A stretch of DNA of 64,000 nucleotides from a candidate division FCPU426 bacterium (GCA_027366525.1 DAHXKG010000001.1:124001-188000); one strand, 5' to 3'. Positions 25,829 to 36,349 are shown, numbered from the stretch's first letter. The notes: a model not told the origin generated them from the sequence alone. Numbers and translations are program-made.

Positions 25829-27253
25829 CTAAAATATGCCCGGCACAAACCCCAGAACACAAATTCCTATGCTGAAAATAAATAAAATGAAAGGAATAAT
25901 TTTTTCGTGCTGATCTATAAAAGAAAAATTATTATCCATCGGCGCTCTCTTCATAAAAAGGGCAATCACCAATTTGAGATAATAAACCATTGAAATCAAA
26001 CTATTGATCACGCCAAAAATGACCAAACCAATTTGGTGGTGGGCTACTGCAAGCTTAAAAATGTAATATTTAGCAAAAAAACCAATCGTCGGTGGAATAC
26101 CCGCCAACGAAAATAAAAAAACAACCATCATCCCTGCTAACCATGGATATTGATTTCCCATTCCATTGTATTCATGAATTTCGATGTCTTCATGTTTTGA
26201 AAAAAATCCTACCCATCCAAACGCTCCCAATGTCATGAGTGCATATGCAAATAAATAAAAATAAACAACTTGAGCAATCTGGTTTGAAGAAGCTTGCCCT
26301 AAAATGGTGAATGCGATTAAAAGATAACCAACATGTGCAACACTCGAGTATGCCAACATTTTTTTTACACGAGTTTGAACCAAAGCTCCTATATTTCCAA
26401 CTACCATGGTTAATCCTGCTAAAATCACAAACCAATTCTTCGCAATAATTTGTAATTGGGCAATTTGTAAAAAAACTCTTAAAAATGCGACCGCAACAGC
26501 CGCTTTAAAGGCGGTGGCTAAAAATCCGGCCACTGTTGAAGACGTGCCGTCATAGACTTCTGGGGCCCAAAAGTGAAATGGGGCCACCCCAACCTTAAAG
26601 CCCAATCCAATGATTAAAAGGATCGTTGCCATCCCCAGAAGGGATGGGTTGGATGTTAAATTTAATGCATGTTGAATTTTATTAAATTCTAACCGCCCAC
26701 TCAATCCATATAAAAATGAAATTCCGAAGAGCAAAAAGGTCGATGCAAACACACTCATTAAAAAGTATTTCAAAGCCGCTTCCACGGAATGTTCTTCTGT
26801 CCGAAGATAACCAATGAGTGCATAGGAGGAAAGTGAAGCCAGTTCTAAACCGACAATTAATGTTATCCACTCTTGCGCCGCAATTAAAATAATCATTCCC
26901 GCCGAGGCGGAAAAAATCAGTGCGAAAAATTCACCTGTAACTGATTTCTTTTTGAGCAACTTAGAAAATCCAAATACCGAAATCCAAAAAGCACCTATCA
27001 AAACAATAAAATTTGTTTTTAAAGCAAGTGTATCTTCAATTAAAGTCCCTTTAAAAAAAGCAGTACCCATTCCATGTGTCTTAAAAATTAAGATTCCATT
27101 ACTAATTAAGGCCATCAATAAAAATAAGCTTGAGATTTCAACCAGCCATTTTCTGCCTTTTTCTTTGAACATCGCCTCCCAAATGAGCATAAATAAAAAA
27201 CCGCCCAACAATATCCAAATCGGCCAAACCTGGGCCTCGAGTGGAAAACTCAT
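25829..27253 (-). CDS. nuoN: NADH-quinone oxidoreductase subunit N
   Basis: A 474-residue antiporter-like subunit of complex I with about 14 membrane helices. It has the conserved helix-5 Glu in VGLELASLSSYAL, GLGFKVGVAPFHFWAPEVYDG with the channel Lys, and MLAYSSVAHVGYLL. It is one of three proton-pumping membrane-arm subunits. It is last in the operon; its start overlaps nuoM by 4 bases. Confidence 0.95.
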   Translation of the reverse strand: MSFPLEAQVWPIWILLGGFLFMLIWEAMFKEKGRKWLVEISSLFLLMALISNGILIFKTHGMGTAFFKGTLIEDTLALKTNFIVLIGAFWISVFGFSKLLKKKSVTGEFFALIFSASAGMIILIAAQEWITLIVGLELASLSSYALIGYLRTEEHSVEAALKYFLMSVFASTFLLFGISFLYGLSGRLEFNKIQHALNLTSNPSLLGMATILLIIGLGFKVGVAPFHFWAPEVYDGTSSTVAGFLATAFKAAVAVAFLRVFLQIAQLQIIAKNWFVILAGLTMVVGNIGALVQTRVKKMLAYSSVAHVGYLLIAFTILGQASSNQIAQVVYFYLFAYALMTLGAFGWVGFFSKHEDIEIHEYNGMGNQYPWLAGMMVVFLFSLAGIPPTIGFFAKYYIFKLAVAHHQIGLVIFGVINSLISMVYYLKLVIALFMKRAPMDNNFSFIDQHEKIIPFILFIFSIGICVLGFVPGIF

Positions 27254-28764
27254 GGTTCCCTCCTAAATGAATGTATAGTCTTATGATGATATGAGGGCTT
27301 AGTAGATGTTGTTGGTACTTGCATTTGTTGTTCAATATTAACCTGCACGGTGGCTTCCGTAGATCTTAAGAAAAAACTTGGATTTAGTCCCATCCATATT
27401 AGTAGTACAATCAATGGAACAATGAGCATGTACTCGTGTTTACGAACTTGAAAATTTCGAATATCGTGCTCTTCAGATTTTCCCCAAAAAATTTTTTGAA
27501 AAGCAGGAATGAAAACCCATAGACTCAGTACAATACTAATCAAACCAGCTACTAAACCCAACCATGATGTGTGATGTTGATAGCAGGCAATTAAAATAAA
27601 TAATTCGCCAATAAAGTTGCCAAAACCCGGAACGCCCAAAAAAGCTAAGAGTGCAATGAAAAAAAGAGTCGCCATAGCCGGCGATTGAGCCGCCCAACCT
27701 CTAAAACTTTCCAAGGATCCTTCCGCTAGGTTCCCCATCATTCCAAGAATTAAAAATAAAGCACTTATTGAAAGGGCATGAGCCAGTGATTGAAAAATAG
27801 CGCCTTCCAATCCCAGAAAACTAACTGTAAAAACACCTAACGCAATAAAATTCATGTGAAGCAATGATCCATAGGCAAGAAATGATTTCATGTTTTTTTG
27901 CCTAGATGCTAACAGTGAAGCATGAATTAATCCGATACTTGCCAAAATAAGCAATGTCGGCAAAAATTGCTTAGCAGCATATGGAAAAAGGGGTAAACAA
28001 AATCTCAAAAACCCATAAATTCCCAACTTAGCTAAAATCGCGGAAAGAAAAATTGTCCCCACCATGGGTGCTTCGGTGTACGTCGTTGGAAGCCAAAAAT
28101 GAAATGGGAAAATCGGAATTTTAATAAGGAATGCAATGGCAAAAGCCAAAAAACACCAATACTGTACTTGATGTGAAAATCCTGTTTTTAAAAGAGTTGT
28201 ATACTCCAAGGAATGCACTTGGCTTCCGATATACAAAATTGCAACTAACATCAGCAAAGACCCTAAAAAAGTAAATAATGCAAATTGAAGCAGCGCTCGA
28301 ATCCTACCAGTGCCTCCCCAAATACCGAGCATAAAAATAATTGGAATTAGTGCTAATTCAAAAAAAATGTAGAAGAAGAGCAAATTCGAACTCGCAAATG
28401 CGCCAATCACCGCACCTTCTAAAACAAGCATCCACAGATAAATCGCATTCGACTTGTTAGACTCTCTCTGTTGTTCAAACCATATCAAAATGGGAGTTAG
28501 AAAAGTCGTTAAAATAATAAACCACAATGAAAGTCCATCAACGCCTAAATGCAATGTTAAATTTAATGATTTTAAAAAAGGTACGGTCACGGAGTGCTGA
28601 AAAAGTGTGTCAATTACACTAAAATGTTCTATTAACCGTAGCGAATATATAAATAAAATCCCAGAAACCACAAAAGCTATTTTGGGAACCATTTTGCTTT
28701 TGGGAACACCACTTAGACCCAGTGCTACTATCCATGGGGAAAAAACAAGGATAAGTAAAATCAA
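27250..28764 (-). CDS. nuoM: NADH-quinone oxidoreductase subunit M
   Basis: A 504-residue antiporter-like subunit with the family Glu in FFYIFFELALIPIIFM, the KIPIFPFHFWLPTTYTEAPM segment and the FLAYGSLLHMNF helix. It contributes a proton channel in the distal membrane arm. A 40-residue hydrophilic tail (about 465-504) ends the protein beyond the last helix. It lies 17 bases after nuoL. Confidence 0.95.
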   Translation of the reverse strand: MILLILVFSPWIVALGLSGVPKSKMVPKIAFVVSGILFIYSLRLIEHFSVIDTLFQHSVTVPFLKSLNLTLHLGVDGLSLWFIILTTFLTPILIWFEQQRESNKSNAIYLWMLVLEGAVIGAFASSNLLFFYIFFELALIPIIFMLGIWGGTGRIRALLQFALFTFLGSLLMLVAILYIGSQVHSLEYTTLLKTGFSHQVQYWCFLAFAIAFLIKIPIFPFHFWLPTTYTEAPMVGTIFLSAILAKLGIYGFLRFCLPLFPYAAKQFLPTLLILASIGLIHASLLASRQKNMKSFLAYGSLLHMNFIALGVFTVSFLGLEGAIFQSLAHALSISALFLILGMMGNLAEGSLESFRGWAAQSPAMATLFFIALLAFLGVPGFGNFIGELFILIACYQHHTSWLGLVAGLISIVLSLWVFIPAFQKIFWGKSEEHDIRNFQVRKHEYMLIVPLIVLLIWMGLNPSFFLRSTEATVQVNIEQQMQVPTTSTKPSYHHKTIHSFRREP

Positions 28765-28781
28765 GTATCACTCCTTCAGTT

Positions 28782-30740
28782 TTAGTGATTACAAACAAAT
28801 ACAATAAAAAAGACTGCTGCACCTAAAATCATATAAAATAAATAATTTCGAACTAACCCACTTTGAATTTTCTGATAGCCCTTGGATAACTTTTCAAAAA
28901 AAAGTGCTATATTATCGACTAAACGACCTAAAATTTGGTTTTCAATTCCCCACTCGGAAATCCATCCAGCTACCCATGATGTGCATCTACCTATTGTTTT
29001 TTGATAGAACTCATCTATATAGTATTTGTGGTCTAATAGCTTTAAAAATCCTTGTGGTTGATTCTCTAAACGAGTTTTGGGATATCGGACGTAACGAATC
29101 CAAGCTAATATAATTCCACTGGCACTTACCAGGGTTGAAATCAGCATTAAAACAACTTGGAGATGGTCTTGATTCGTCGTGAATCGGGGAATCAAAAAAA
29201 AGGTTGAATGTAAAAAGTGATTGATCCAATCCTTCCCACCAATCGCTTTGGGAATTCCGATCCACCCGACTATTAATGACCCTATCGCTAAAATTACCAT
29301 GGGAACACTCATCACCCAAGGAAGAGAATGCGTATGATTGAGTGCATTTCCACGATATTCACCCCAAAAAATAAGAATAATCATACGTGAAATATAAAAA
29401 GCAGTTAAAAATGCTGTAATCAATCCCATCGTATATAACGCTGTTGGTAACCAAGGAATCAACGGATTGGGATGTGAAAAGGCTCCCCATAAAATGGCAT
29501 CTTTACTAAAAAAGCCTGAAAATGGTGGGAATCCAGCTAAAGCGAGTCCGGAAACTAAAAACACTAAAGCAGTCAATGGAAACGTTTTTAATAATCCACC
29601 CATTTTTCGAATGTCTTGTTCTTGCATTAAAAGATGCATGACTGCACCGGCTGATAAAAATAGGCATGCTTTAAAAAAACCATGGGAAATAAGATGGAAA
29701 ATCCCACTTGCATAATCGCCAACTCCCACTGCAAGCATCATGTAGCCTAATTGAGAAATGGTTGAATAGGCCAGAATTTTTTTCATATCATTTTGAACTG
29801 TTGCAACTGTAGCTGCAAAAAAGGCGGTTAAAACTCCAGTTATTGCAATCACGCAAGAAGCTTCAGGTGATAAAAAATAAAGGATATTCAATCGAACCAA
29901 CAAATACACACCTGCAGTGACCATGGTTGCTGCATGAATTAGGGCGGAAACTGGTGTTGGACCTGCCATGGCATCCGGCAACCAAACATATAAGGGAATT
30001 TGAGCTGATTTAGCCGTGGCTCCCCAAAAGAAACATAAGTCAACGAATGTTAACAAACCTGGAGAAAATAAATGTCGATGGGCTTCTAAATCTATAAAAT
30101 TAAAAGAATGAATTGTTGAAAACACTACTATAAGCCCCAATAAAAATCCAACATCGCCAATTCGATTCAACAAAATGGCTTTTTCCCCTGCTTGAACATT
30201 TTTGGGATCTTGATACCAAAAACTAATTAGTAAATATGAGCAAATTCCTACACCTTCCCAGCCTATAAACATTAGCAACAAATTTGATGATAAAATCAAC
30301 AATGCCATTGACGATAAAAATAGATTTAAAAAAATAAAATATCGTATAAATCCCTCATCATGATCCATGTACCCGGATGAATAAACGTGAATACAGAAAG
30401 CAACAAATGTTATAAACACAATCATGATGCTGGACAATGAATCTACATTTAATGCAAACCTTACTTTAAAAACACTTGAATTTATCCACGTAAACAATGT
30501 TTGAACAAAAATGGTTTGAGAATGCATGTGCCAAAACAGAAAAAAGGAAATCAAAAATGCCATCCCGGCTGCGGTACAGGCAATAATTGCAGAAATTTTT
30601 TGTTTTTGAGACTGTGTCAGTGTGTTTTGAGAAAAAAACAAACCGGTATTAATCAAGGCACCCACTAATGGCGCAAGAACAATCCAAATAATCCAAGTAT
30701 TTGCAATCAAGAAATGATGGGTCGATTCTAAATTATTCAA
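28782..30740 (-). CDS. nuoL: NADH-quinone oxidoreductase subunit L
   Basis: A 652-residue antiporter-like subunit of normal NuoL length, with FIGWEGVGICSYLLISFWY, KSAQIPLYVWLPDAMAGPTP and ILAYSTISQLGYM. The C-terminal part (about 550-652) should form the long lateral helix that clamps the membrane arm. It is the distal proton channel. It lies 23 bases after nuoK. Confidence 0.96.
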   Translation of the reverse strand: MNNLESTHHFLIANTWIIWIVLAPLVGALINTGLFFSQNTLTQSQKQKISAIIACTAAGMAFLISFFLFWHMHSQTIFVQTLFTWINSSVFKVRFALNVDSLSSIMIVFITFVAFCIHVYSSGYMDHDEGFIRYFIFLNLFLSSMALLILSSNLLLMFIGWEGVGICSYLLISFWYQDPKNVQAGEKAILLNRIGDVGFLLGLIVVFSTIHSFNFIDLEAHRHLFSPGLLTFVDLCFFWGATAKSAQIPLYVWLPDAMAGPTPVSALIHAATMVTAGVYLLVRLNILYFLSPEASCVIAITGVLTAFFAATVATVQNDMKKILAYSTISQLGYMMLAVGVGDYASGIFHLISHGFFKACLFLSAGAVMHLLMQEQDIRKMGGLLKTFPLTALVFLVSGLALAGFPPFSGFFSKDAILWGAFSHPNPLIPWLPTALYTMGLITAFLTAFYISRMIILIFWGEYRGNALNHTHSLPWVMSVPMVILAIGSLIVGWIGIPKAIGGKDWINHFLHSTFFLIPRFTTNQDHLQVVLMLISTLVSASGIILAWIRYVRYPKTRLENQPQGFLKLLDHKYYIDEFYQKTIGRCTSWVAGWISEWGIENQILGRLVDNIALFFEKLSKGYQKIQSGLVRNYLFYMILGAAVFFIVFVCNH

Positions 30741-30763
30741 TAGCCCTTCTCCATATTCTCAAA

Positions 30764-31078
30764 TTAATGTTTCAATTCTCGCCAGAGATCCACATCGACT
30801 GAATTTCGAATTCTAACCATGGCAATTAAAATGGCTAGTCCAACACAAACCTCTGAAGCCGAGATTGCAATGACAAAAAGAACCAAAATATTTCCGTCAG
30901 TATTGCCATAAAATTTCGAAAAAACTATTAAAGATAAATTGACAGAATTTAACATAAGTTCTAAGGACATCAATAATATAAAAAAATTTTTTCTAGTTAA
31001 AACTCCAATCGTTCCTATTCCAAAAAGTATTAGTGCTAAATCTAAGTATTGAACTGGCCCTACTGATCCCCATATCAT
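30764..31078 (-). CDS. nuoK: NADH-quinone oxidoreductase subunit K
   Basis: A 104-residue, three-helix subunit with the conserved channel Glu residues in SLELMLNSVNL and SASEVCVGLAIL. It links the quinone-end proton path to the antiporter-like subunits. Its start directly abuts the nuoJ stop. Confidence 0.95.
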   Translation of the reverse strand: MIWGSVGPVQYLDLALILFGIGTIGVLTRKNFFILLMSLELMLNSVNLSLIVFSKFYGNTDGNILVLFVIAISASEVCVGLAILIAMVRIRNSVDVDLWRELKH

Positions 31079-31582
31079 TTAAAGTTTCCTTTTGCTAAAA
31101 ATAATAGCCCCAATGGTTGCTACAATCAGCACAAACGATAATATTTCAAATGGAAACCATTTGCCTCGAACTAAAACATTTCCAATTTCATGAAGCCCTC
31201 CAAAGGTGGTATCTGAAACTTGAGGCCAGCTTGAAAAAGCAAATAAGGCAACCCCAATTGGGCATACTAAACCTAACACAACAACAGCTAAACCCATTAC
31301 CATATCTTTAATTTGAAAATCCAGTTGAAGTTCTGATTCTTTTAAATTAAACAGCATGATTGACATAATCACTAAAACCATGATGCCGCCTGCGTAAACC
31401 AGTAGTTGAAAAGTAGCAATGGCCGGAGCGTCCAACAATCCATAAAGTGCTGCTAAATCGGCAAATAAAATCACCATGGCCAAGGCACCTGCAATTGGAT
31501 TTTTCCGTGTTATTACAATTCCGCTCATCAGAACAGCTACAAAAGCCAAGCTATAAAAAACAATGATTTGAAGCATATTCAT
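31079..31582 (-). CDS. nuoJ: NADH-quinone oxidoreductase subunit J
   Basis: A 167-residue, five-helix membrane subunit with the NuoJ signature LLVYAGGIMVLVIMSIML around residue 60-77. A pi-bulge in that helix is part of the coupling mechanism in characterised complexes. It lies 7 bases after nuoI. Confidence 0.93.
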   Translation of the reverse strand: MNMLQIIVFYSLAFVAVLMSGIVITRKNPIAGALAMVILFADLAALYGLLDAPAIATFQLLVYAGGIMVLVIMSIMLFNLKESELQLDFQIKDMVMGLAVVVLGLVCPIGVALFAFSSWPQVSDTTFGGLHEIGNVLVRGKWFPFEILSFVLIVATIGAIIFSKRKL

Positions 31583-31589
31583 CCTTAAC

Positions 31590-32135
31590 TTAAGGTCTAG
31601 CTAAAGGTCCATGTGTTTCAATTACAGGTCGCGGTGGATTATAATTTTTAACATAGTCCTCATTATGATGATTCAATAAAAACTCTTTATGATAAACCAA
31701 CTTCTCTCGACTATAATTAGCTACCGTTACTTCAGGAACATCCATGCGAATCGCATCAAGGGGACAAGCCTCGACGCAAAAACCACAATATACGCATCGA
31801 AGCATATCAATATCAAATCGTTCTGGATATTTTTCAATGGCGGTGTCCGTGGATTCACCTGCCAGAATATGAATACACTCTGCAGGACAAACAGTGGCAC
31901 AAAGCATACAAGCGGTACATCTCGGCGAACCATCTTCTCGCTTCATAAGCCGATGTCTTCCACGCGTCGGTGGCGGAAGCTCTTTTTTTTGTTCCGGAAA
32001 ATAAACCACCATCATTTGATCGGGATTTAAAATATTGCGTATAACATGACGTAAAGTTAACATTAATCCCTTAAAAATATCTATAAAATACAACGATTGC
32101 ATTAGTTTAGGTTTGGGTCTTTGAACTACTCTCAT
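31590..32135 (-). CDS. nuoI: NADH-quinone oxidoreductase subunit I
   Basis: A 181-residue ferredoxin-like subunit carrying two [4Fe-4S] motifs, CTACMLCATVCPAECI and CVYCGFCVEACPLDAI (clusters N6a and N6b). It has an N-terminal amphipathic region and a Pro-rich loop before the first motif. It passes electrons from NuoG to the terminal cluster in NuoB. It lies 10 bases after nuoH. Confidence 0.96.
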   Translation of the reverse strand: MRVVQRPKPKLMQSLYFIDIFKGLMLTLRHVIRNILNPDQMMVVYFPEQKKELPPPTRGRHRLMKREDGSPRCTACMLCATVCPAECIHILAGESTDTAIEKYPERFDIDMLRCVYCGFCVEACPLDAIRMDVPEVTVANYSREKLVYHKEFLLNHHNEDYVKNYNPPRPVIETHGPLARP

Positions 32136-32145
32136 AAATTTATCC

Positions 32146-33447
32146 TTATTTTAATATTACGAAAATCGATGTCACTAAAAAATTCAACATCGCAATAGGC
32201 AACATTATTTTCCACCCTAAATTCATTAATTGATCATATCGAAACCTTGGTAAAGTCCATCGAACCCAGACAAACAGCCAACAGAAGAAAACAACCTTGA
32301 TGATCAAACAGCCAAATTGAACCAATGCCGTCAAGGCGAGTGGGAACCACGCTGGAAAATTCCAGTGCAACCAAAATGGAATTAAAATTAAAAAAATCAA
32401 ACCTATGAAAGCCATTCCTGTTCCCAATAAAAACGGCTCCCATTTTTTAACTCCATTATATAAAGTCCGTTGTTTCCATCCATGCCGGAATAAAACGACA
32501 AAGACCAGTAGTCCCATTATAAAAATAATCCCTGATAGCACTAGTAAAACAATTCTTGGGCTCTGAATGAGTTGAGCTGTTGAAACATATGGAACCTCAT
32601 AGCCTCCCCAAAATAAGCTAACGTTTAAAAAGGAAACTACAACCATATTGGCATACTCGGACATAAAAAATAATGCAAATTTAATGCTGGAATATTCGAC
32701 ATGATATCCTGCTACCAATTCGGATTCGCCTTCTGGTAGATCAAAGGGATTGCGATTGGTTTCAGCAAAAGAAGCAACCAGAAAAATCAAAAATGCTATC
32801 GGTTGTAAAAAAAAACCCCAATTGGGAAGACACATTGTGTAACCAAAGAAATGATATAAACCTGTTTGTTCGTGAACAATCGTTTGAAAGTCTGCATGTT
32901 GATAGACTACTAAAAGCGTAATCAACGACATAGCCATCGATAATTCATAGGAAATCATTTGAGCCGAGGAGCGTAATCCGCCAATAAGTGAAAACTTGTT
33001 ATTGGAGGCCCAGCCCGCTAAAACAATTCCCAAAATTCCCATACTAGTAATTGAAAAGAAAAATAACAGTCCAACATTCAAATTCACAACTTGAAAATGA
33101 ATCGTTGTATTTATCCAATGAATCGATCCTGCCAGTGGAATCGACATAAGCGGAATTAGGGAAAACATCATCGACCAAAAGGGAGCCAATAAAAAATAAA
33201 ATCGATTTGCTTGCAGCGGTATAACGTCTTCTTTCATTAAAAGTTTGACTACATCTGCAAAGTTTTGAATATATCCAAATAAACGAAAGCCCAAAACATC
33301 CGTTCGATCAGGTCCAACACGATCTTGAATGAAAGCACTCCCTTTACGTTCTAACCAAATTAAAAATGGTATAAATTGTAATGGAATTAACCAAACTACA
33401 AAAGCAATGATGGTTATATTTAAAAATTGGAAAAGTGCGGAATTCAT
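32146..33447 (-). CDS. nuoH: NADH-quinone oxidoreductase subunit H (long form)
   Basis: A 433-residue subunit, about 100 residues longer than the E. coli protein. The quinone-chamber signatures are intact: IWLERKGSAFIQDRVGPDR, SYELSMAMSLI and ETNRNPFDLPEGESELVAGYHVEYS. The extra length is between the MSEYANM helix and the VRWTLPRFRYDQLMNLGWK end, and adds at least two hydrophobic segments. It overlaps nuoG by 4 bases. Confidence 0.95.
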   Translation of the reverse strand: MNSALFQFLNITIIAFVVWLIPLQFIPFLIWLERKGSAFIQDRVGPDRTDVLGFRLFGYIQNFADVVKLLMKEDVIPLQANRFYFLLAPFWSMMFSLIPLMSIPLAGSIHWINTTIHFQVVNLNVGLLFFFSITSMGILGIVLAGWASNNKFSLIGGLRSSAQMISYELSMAMSLITLLVVYQHADFQTIVHEQTGLYHFFGYTMCLPNWGFFLQPIAFLIFLVASFAETNRNPFDLPEGESELVAGYHVEYSSIKFALFFMSEYANMVVVSFLNVSLFWGGYEVPYVSTAQLIQSPRIVLLVLSGIIFIMGLLVFVVLFRHGWKQRTLYNGVKKWEPFLLGTGMAFIGLIFLILIPFWLHWNFPAWFPLALTALVQFGCLIIKVVFFCWLFVWVRWTLPRFRYDQLMNLGWKIMLPIAMLNFLVTSIFVILK

Positions 33448-35078
33448 TTGAATTGGTGTCCTCTAACAAAAACATTATCAACTTTTTGGTGGCCTGAAAA
33501 TGGGGCCGGAGCAACTCCGTTAGTATCCAATGGAATGAATAACCCATGGCTTGGAATTTGATGGAACCGTATTTTAGGAAAAATAGATTGCTCTTGAGAT
33601 AATGCATTAAAAACCTCAACGGGAGTTTCAAATTCAAATCCCGGAATCTTCATTTTTTGGGCCAATCGGGCAATAAAAATGGAGCTTTCTACAATTTCCG
33701 GATATGAGTTAATGGCAGGATTGATTTTTTGTAAATAGCCCATGGCATTAATCAAAGTTCCATATTTTTCAGCAAATGCGCGGACTGGAAAAACAGCTTC
33801 TATTTTCTGAAAAACATCACTTTGATGTGTCGTTAGAACAATGATATGTTTAATCGTGAATAAACTTTGCTGAAGCTCCAAACTAGCAAACTGCCAGAAT
33901 TCATTTTCCATTACTAGCAATACTTCAAAATGTCGATCATTTAATTTTTCGATTATTGATTTTGAAAGCTCAGGAATTTCCAATACCTGCAAACCAACCC
34001 CATTGGGATATTTTTGAGGAAGTCGCAGAATAGAATCCGATTCACCCAAAGGAGGCAAAAGTGATACCAGGTGATCTAAGTTCCATCGGTTTTTAAATAA
34101 TTTCCGAAGTATAAAATTGTCCTCTAATGTGGCCCATGGGGAAGCAATGCCGAGAATTTTTTCTTTTTCAACCCCTTCTAAAATATTTTGAATTTTTTCA
34201 ACCATGGATCCTAAATCGTCAACTTGGCCATAAAGCTGAGATTTAACTATTCGGTGGTCGTTGATTTCGTTAAAAGACATTCTACCTTCATTACAAATCC
34301 ACGTTCGATTTATTTCTGGATTTTCTCGTGGCATCAATCGAAACACGGTCTCTCGATTTTGCTCGATCCAAAGATTACAACCTCTCGCGCATTTCGTACA
34401 AATTGACTCTGTTTTTTTCAAAAACCAAACTCGCTGTTTAAATCGAAATTCCTTGAGTGTCAAAGCCCCCACCGGGCAAATATCGGTCGTGTTACCTGAA
34501 TATGCATTATCCAATGCTTTTCCTGGAAACGTGGTCAAAGTTGATTCATGCCCTCGATGGATAATGCCCAATTCAGATGTTTCCGTGACTTCATCAACAA
34601 ATCGAATGCAACGCGTACAAAGCACACATCTTTCTTGATCTAAAATGATATGTTCCCCTATGGAGAGATCTTTGCCACCCTTAAAATATCTAGGCACCAT
34701 TCGTTCTGAATCATAAAGTCCATACTTCATATAATTATCTTGAAGCTTACACTCACCGGCTTTATCACAAATAGGACAATCCAAGGGATGATCTAAAAGT
34801 AAAAATTCCAAAGCGCTTTTTTGAGCTGTTTGAGCTCCCGGACTATTTGTATATATCACCATACCTTCTGTCACTTTGGTATTGCATGCAATGGTTAATG
34901 CACGTCCTCGTGGGCCTTCAAGCTCTACCATGCACGTCCGACAATTACCGGCCACCGGCAAATATCGGTGGTAACAAAAATGTTCCAAGGGAATCTGATT
35001 ACCCAAAGCAGCTTCAAGAATATTAATACCCTCAGGCACTTCAAGCGGTTGATCATTAATTTTAATTTTTATGGTCAT
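33444..35078 (-). CDS. nuoG: NADH-quinone oxidoreductase subunit G (short form)
   Basis: A 544-residue subunit. The N-terminus holds a [2Fe-2S] ferredoxin domain (CYHRYLPVAGNCRTC), the His-Cys3 [4Fe-4S] region HPLDCPICDKAGEC, CVLCTRCIRF, and the start of the molybdopterin-like domain with CTKCARGC. It is much shorter than the roughly 900 residues of E. coli NuoG, with a reduced, weakly conserved C-terminal half. It overlaps nuoF by 4 bases and nuoH by 4. Confidence 0.94.
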   Translation of the reverse strand: MTIKIKINDQPLEVPEGINILEAALGNQIPLEHFCYHRYLPVAGNCRTCMVELEGPRGRALTIACNTKVTEGMVIYTNSPGAQTAQKSALEFLLLDHPLDCPICDKAGECKLQDNYMKYGLYDSERMVPRYFKGGKDLSIGEHIILDQERCVLCTRCIRFVDEVTETSELGIIHRGHESTLTTFPGKALDNAYSGNTTDICPVGALTLKEFRFKQRVWFLKKTESICTKCARGCNLWIEQNRETVFRLMPRENPEINRTWICNEGRMSFNEINDHRIVKSQLYGQVDDLGSMVEKIQNILEGVEKEKILGIASPWATLEDNFILRKLFKNRWNLDHLVSLLPPLGESDSILRLPQKYPNGVGLQVLEIPELSKSIIEKLNDRHFEVLLVMENEFWQFASLELQQSLFTIKHIIVLTTHQSDVFQKIEAVFPVRAFAEKYGTLINAMGYLQKINPAINSYPEIVESSIFIARLAQKMKIPGFEFETPVEVFNALSQEQSIFPKIRFHQIPSHGLFIPLDTNGVAPAPFSGHQKVDNVFVRGHQFK

Positions 35079-36349
35079 AATTGAATACCTACTGTTACTC
35101 CTGACGGTTTTAAATATTTTTCAAATTCACCACGAAATTTTTTAATAAAACTTCGTACTGGCATCGCACATGCAGCTGCTAATGCGCAAATAGTTTTACC
35201 TTCCATATTCCCTGCTATTTCCACCATCAAATCCAACTCACGTGCTGTTGCCTCACCTTGTATAATCTTTTGCAGTAACCGATTTTCCCATGCAGTGCCC
35301 TCACGACAAGGAGTGCATTGGCCACAAGATTCATGCGCATAAAAGTGTGTTAGATTTTTCAAAATTTGTGGCATATCGGTTTGATCATTTATAACAATCG
35401 CTCCCCCGGTTCCTAGAAAAGTTCCATGTTTAGCCATACTTTCATAGCTTAATGTAAGATCTTCACATTCCTGAGCTGTTAATACCGGTGTCGACGATCC
35501 CCCAGGAATTACGGCTTTCAATTTCCCATTTTTTACCCCTCGCCCATACGTTTCAATAAATTCCAACATGGGCATTCCAAATGGCAACTCCCAGTATCCA
35601 CCATTTTGAACATGACCGGATAACCCAAAAATATGTGTTCCCGTCGAGTCTTTGGTTCCAATGGCAGCATAAGCCGCCCCTCCATTAGCAATAATCCAAG
35701 GTACAGATGATAATGTTTTTACATTATTCACAATGGTTGGACATCCAAATAAACCTTGAATTGCCGGAAAAGGAGGCTTAATTCGAGGTTGCCCTTTTTT
35801 CCCTTCAAGGGATTCAAGAAGCCCGGTTTCCTCCCCACAAATATAAGCACCTGCACCTTGATGAATAAATACCTCCAACTGAAAATCACTCCCTTGAATT
35901 TTGGATCCGAGATACCCTGAATTTTTTGCCTCTTCAACCGCTTGATTTAAAATCTGGATTTCCCTAAAAAATTCTCCTCGAACATAGATATAAGCAACAT
36001 GCGCTTGAATCGCATAGGCCGCAGCAATAACACCCTCTAGCAGTAAATGAGGATCCTTGGACAAAATGGCCCTATCTGAAAATGTTCCCGGCTCGCCCTC
36101 ATCTCCATTCACCACAAGATAAATTGGTTTCGTCGAATTTTTAGGAATGAATGACCACTTCATCCCACAAGGGAACCCAGCGCCTCCGCGACCTTTTAAT
36201 CCTGAAATTTTTATTTCCTCAATAACCTCTTCTGGTTTTTTAGAAAAAAGCTTGGGGAGCGATGCATACGCCCCGTGTTGAAGTGCCACATTTAATGTAT
36301 AACTGTTTTCTATATTAAATCGTTTAGTCAATTGAGGTTCAAATTGCAT
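35075..36349 (-). CDS. nuoF: NADH-quinone oxidoreductase subunit F
   Basis: A 424-residue subunit with the NADH/FMN-binding stretches GRGGAGFPCGMKW, VNGDEGEPGTFSDR and GAGAYICGEETGLLESLEG, and the [4Fe-4S] (N3) motif ESCGQCTPCREG. It accepts hydride from NADH. Its presence, with NuoE and NuoG, shows a complete NADH-oxidising complex rather than a ferredoxin-fed 11-subunit form. It overlaps nuoE by 11 bases. Confidence 0.96.
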   Translation of the reverse strand: MQFEPQLTKRFNIENSYTLNVALQHGAYASLPKLFSKKPEEVIEEIKISGLKGRGGAGFPCGMKWSFIPKNSTKPIYLVVNGDEGEPGTFSDRAILSKDPHLLLEGVIAAAYAIQAHVAYIYVRGEFFREIQILNQAVEEAKNSGYLGSKIQGSDFQLEVFIHQGAGAYICGEETGLLESLEGKKGQPRIKPPFPAIQGLFGCPTIVNNVKTLSSVPWIIANGGAAYAAIGTKDSTGTHIFGLSGHVQNGGYWELPFGMPMLEFIETYGRGVKNGKLKAVIPGGSSTPVLTAQECEDLTLSYESMAKHGTFLGTGGAIVINDQTDMPQILKNLTHFYAHESCGQCTPCREGTAWENRLLQKIIQGEATARELDLMVEIAGNMEGKTICALAAACAMPVRSFIKKFRGEFEKYLKPSGVTVGIQL

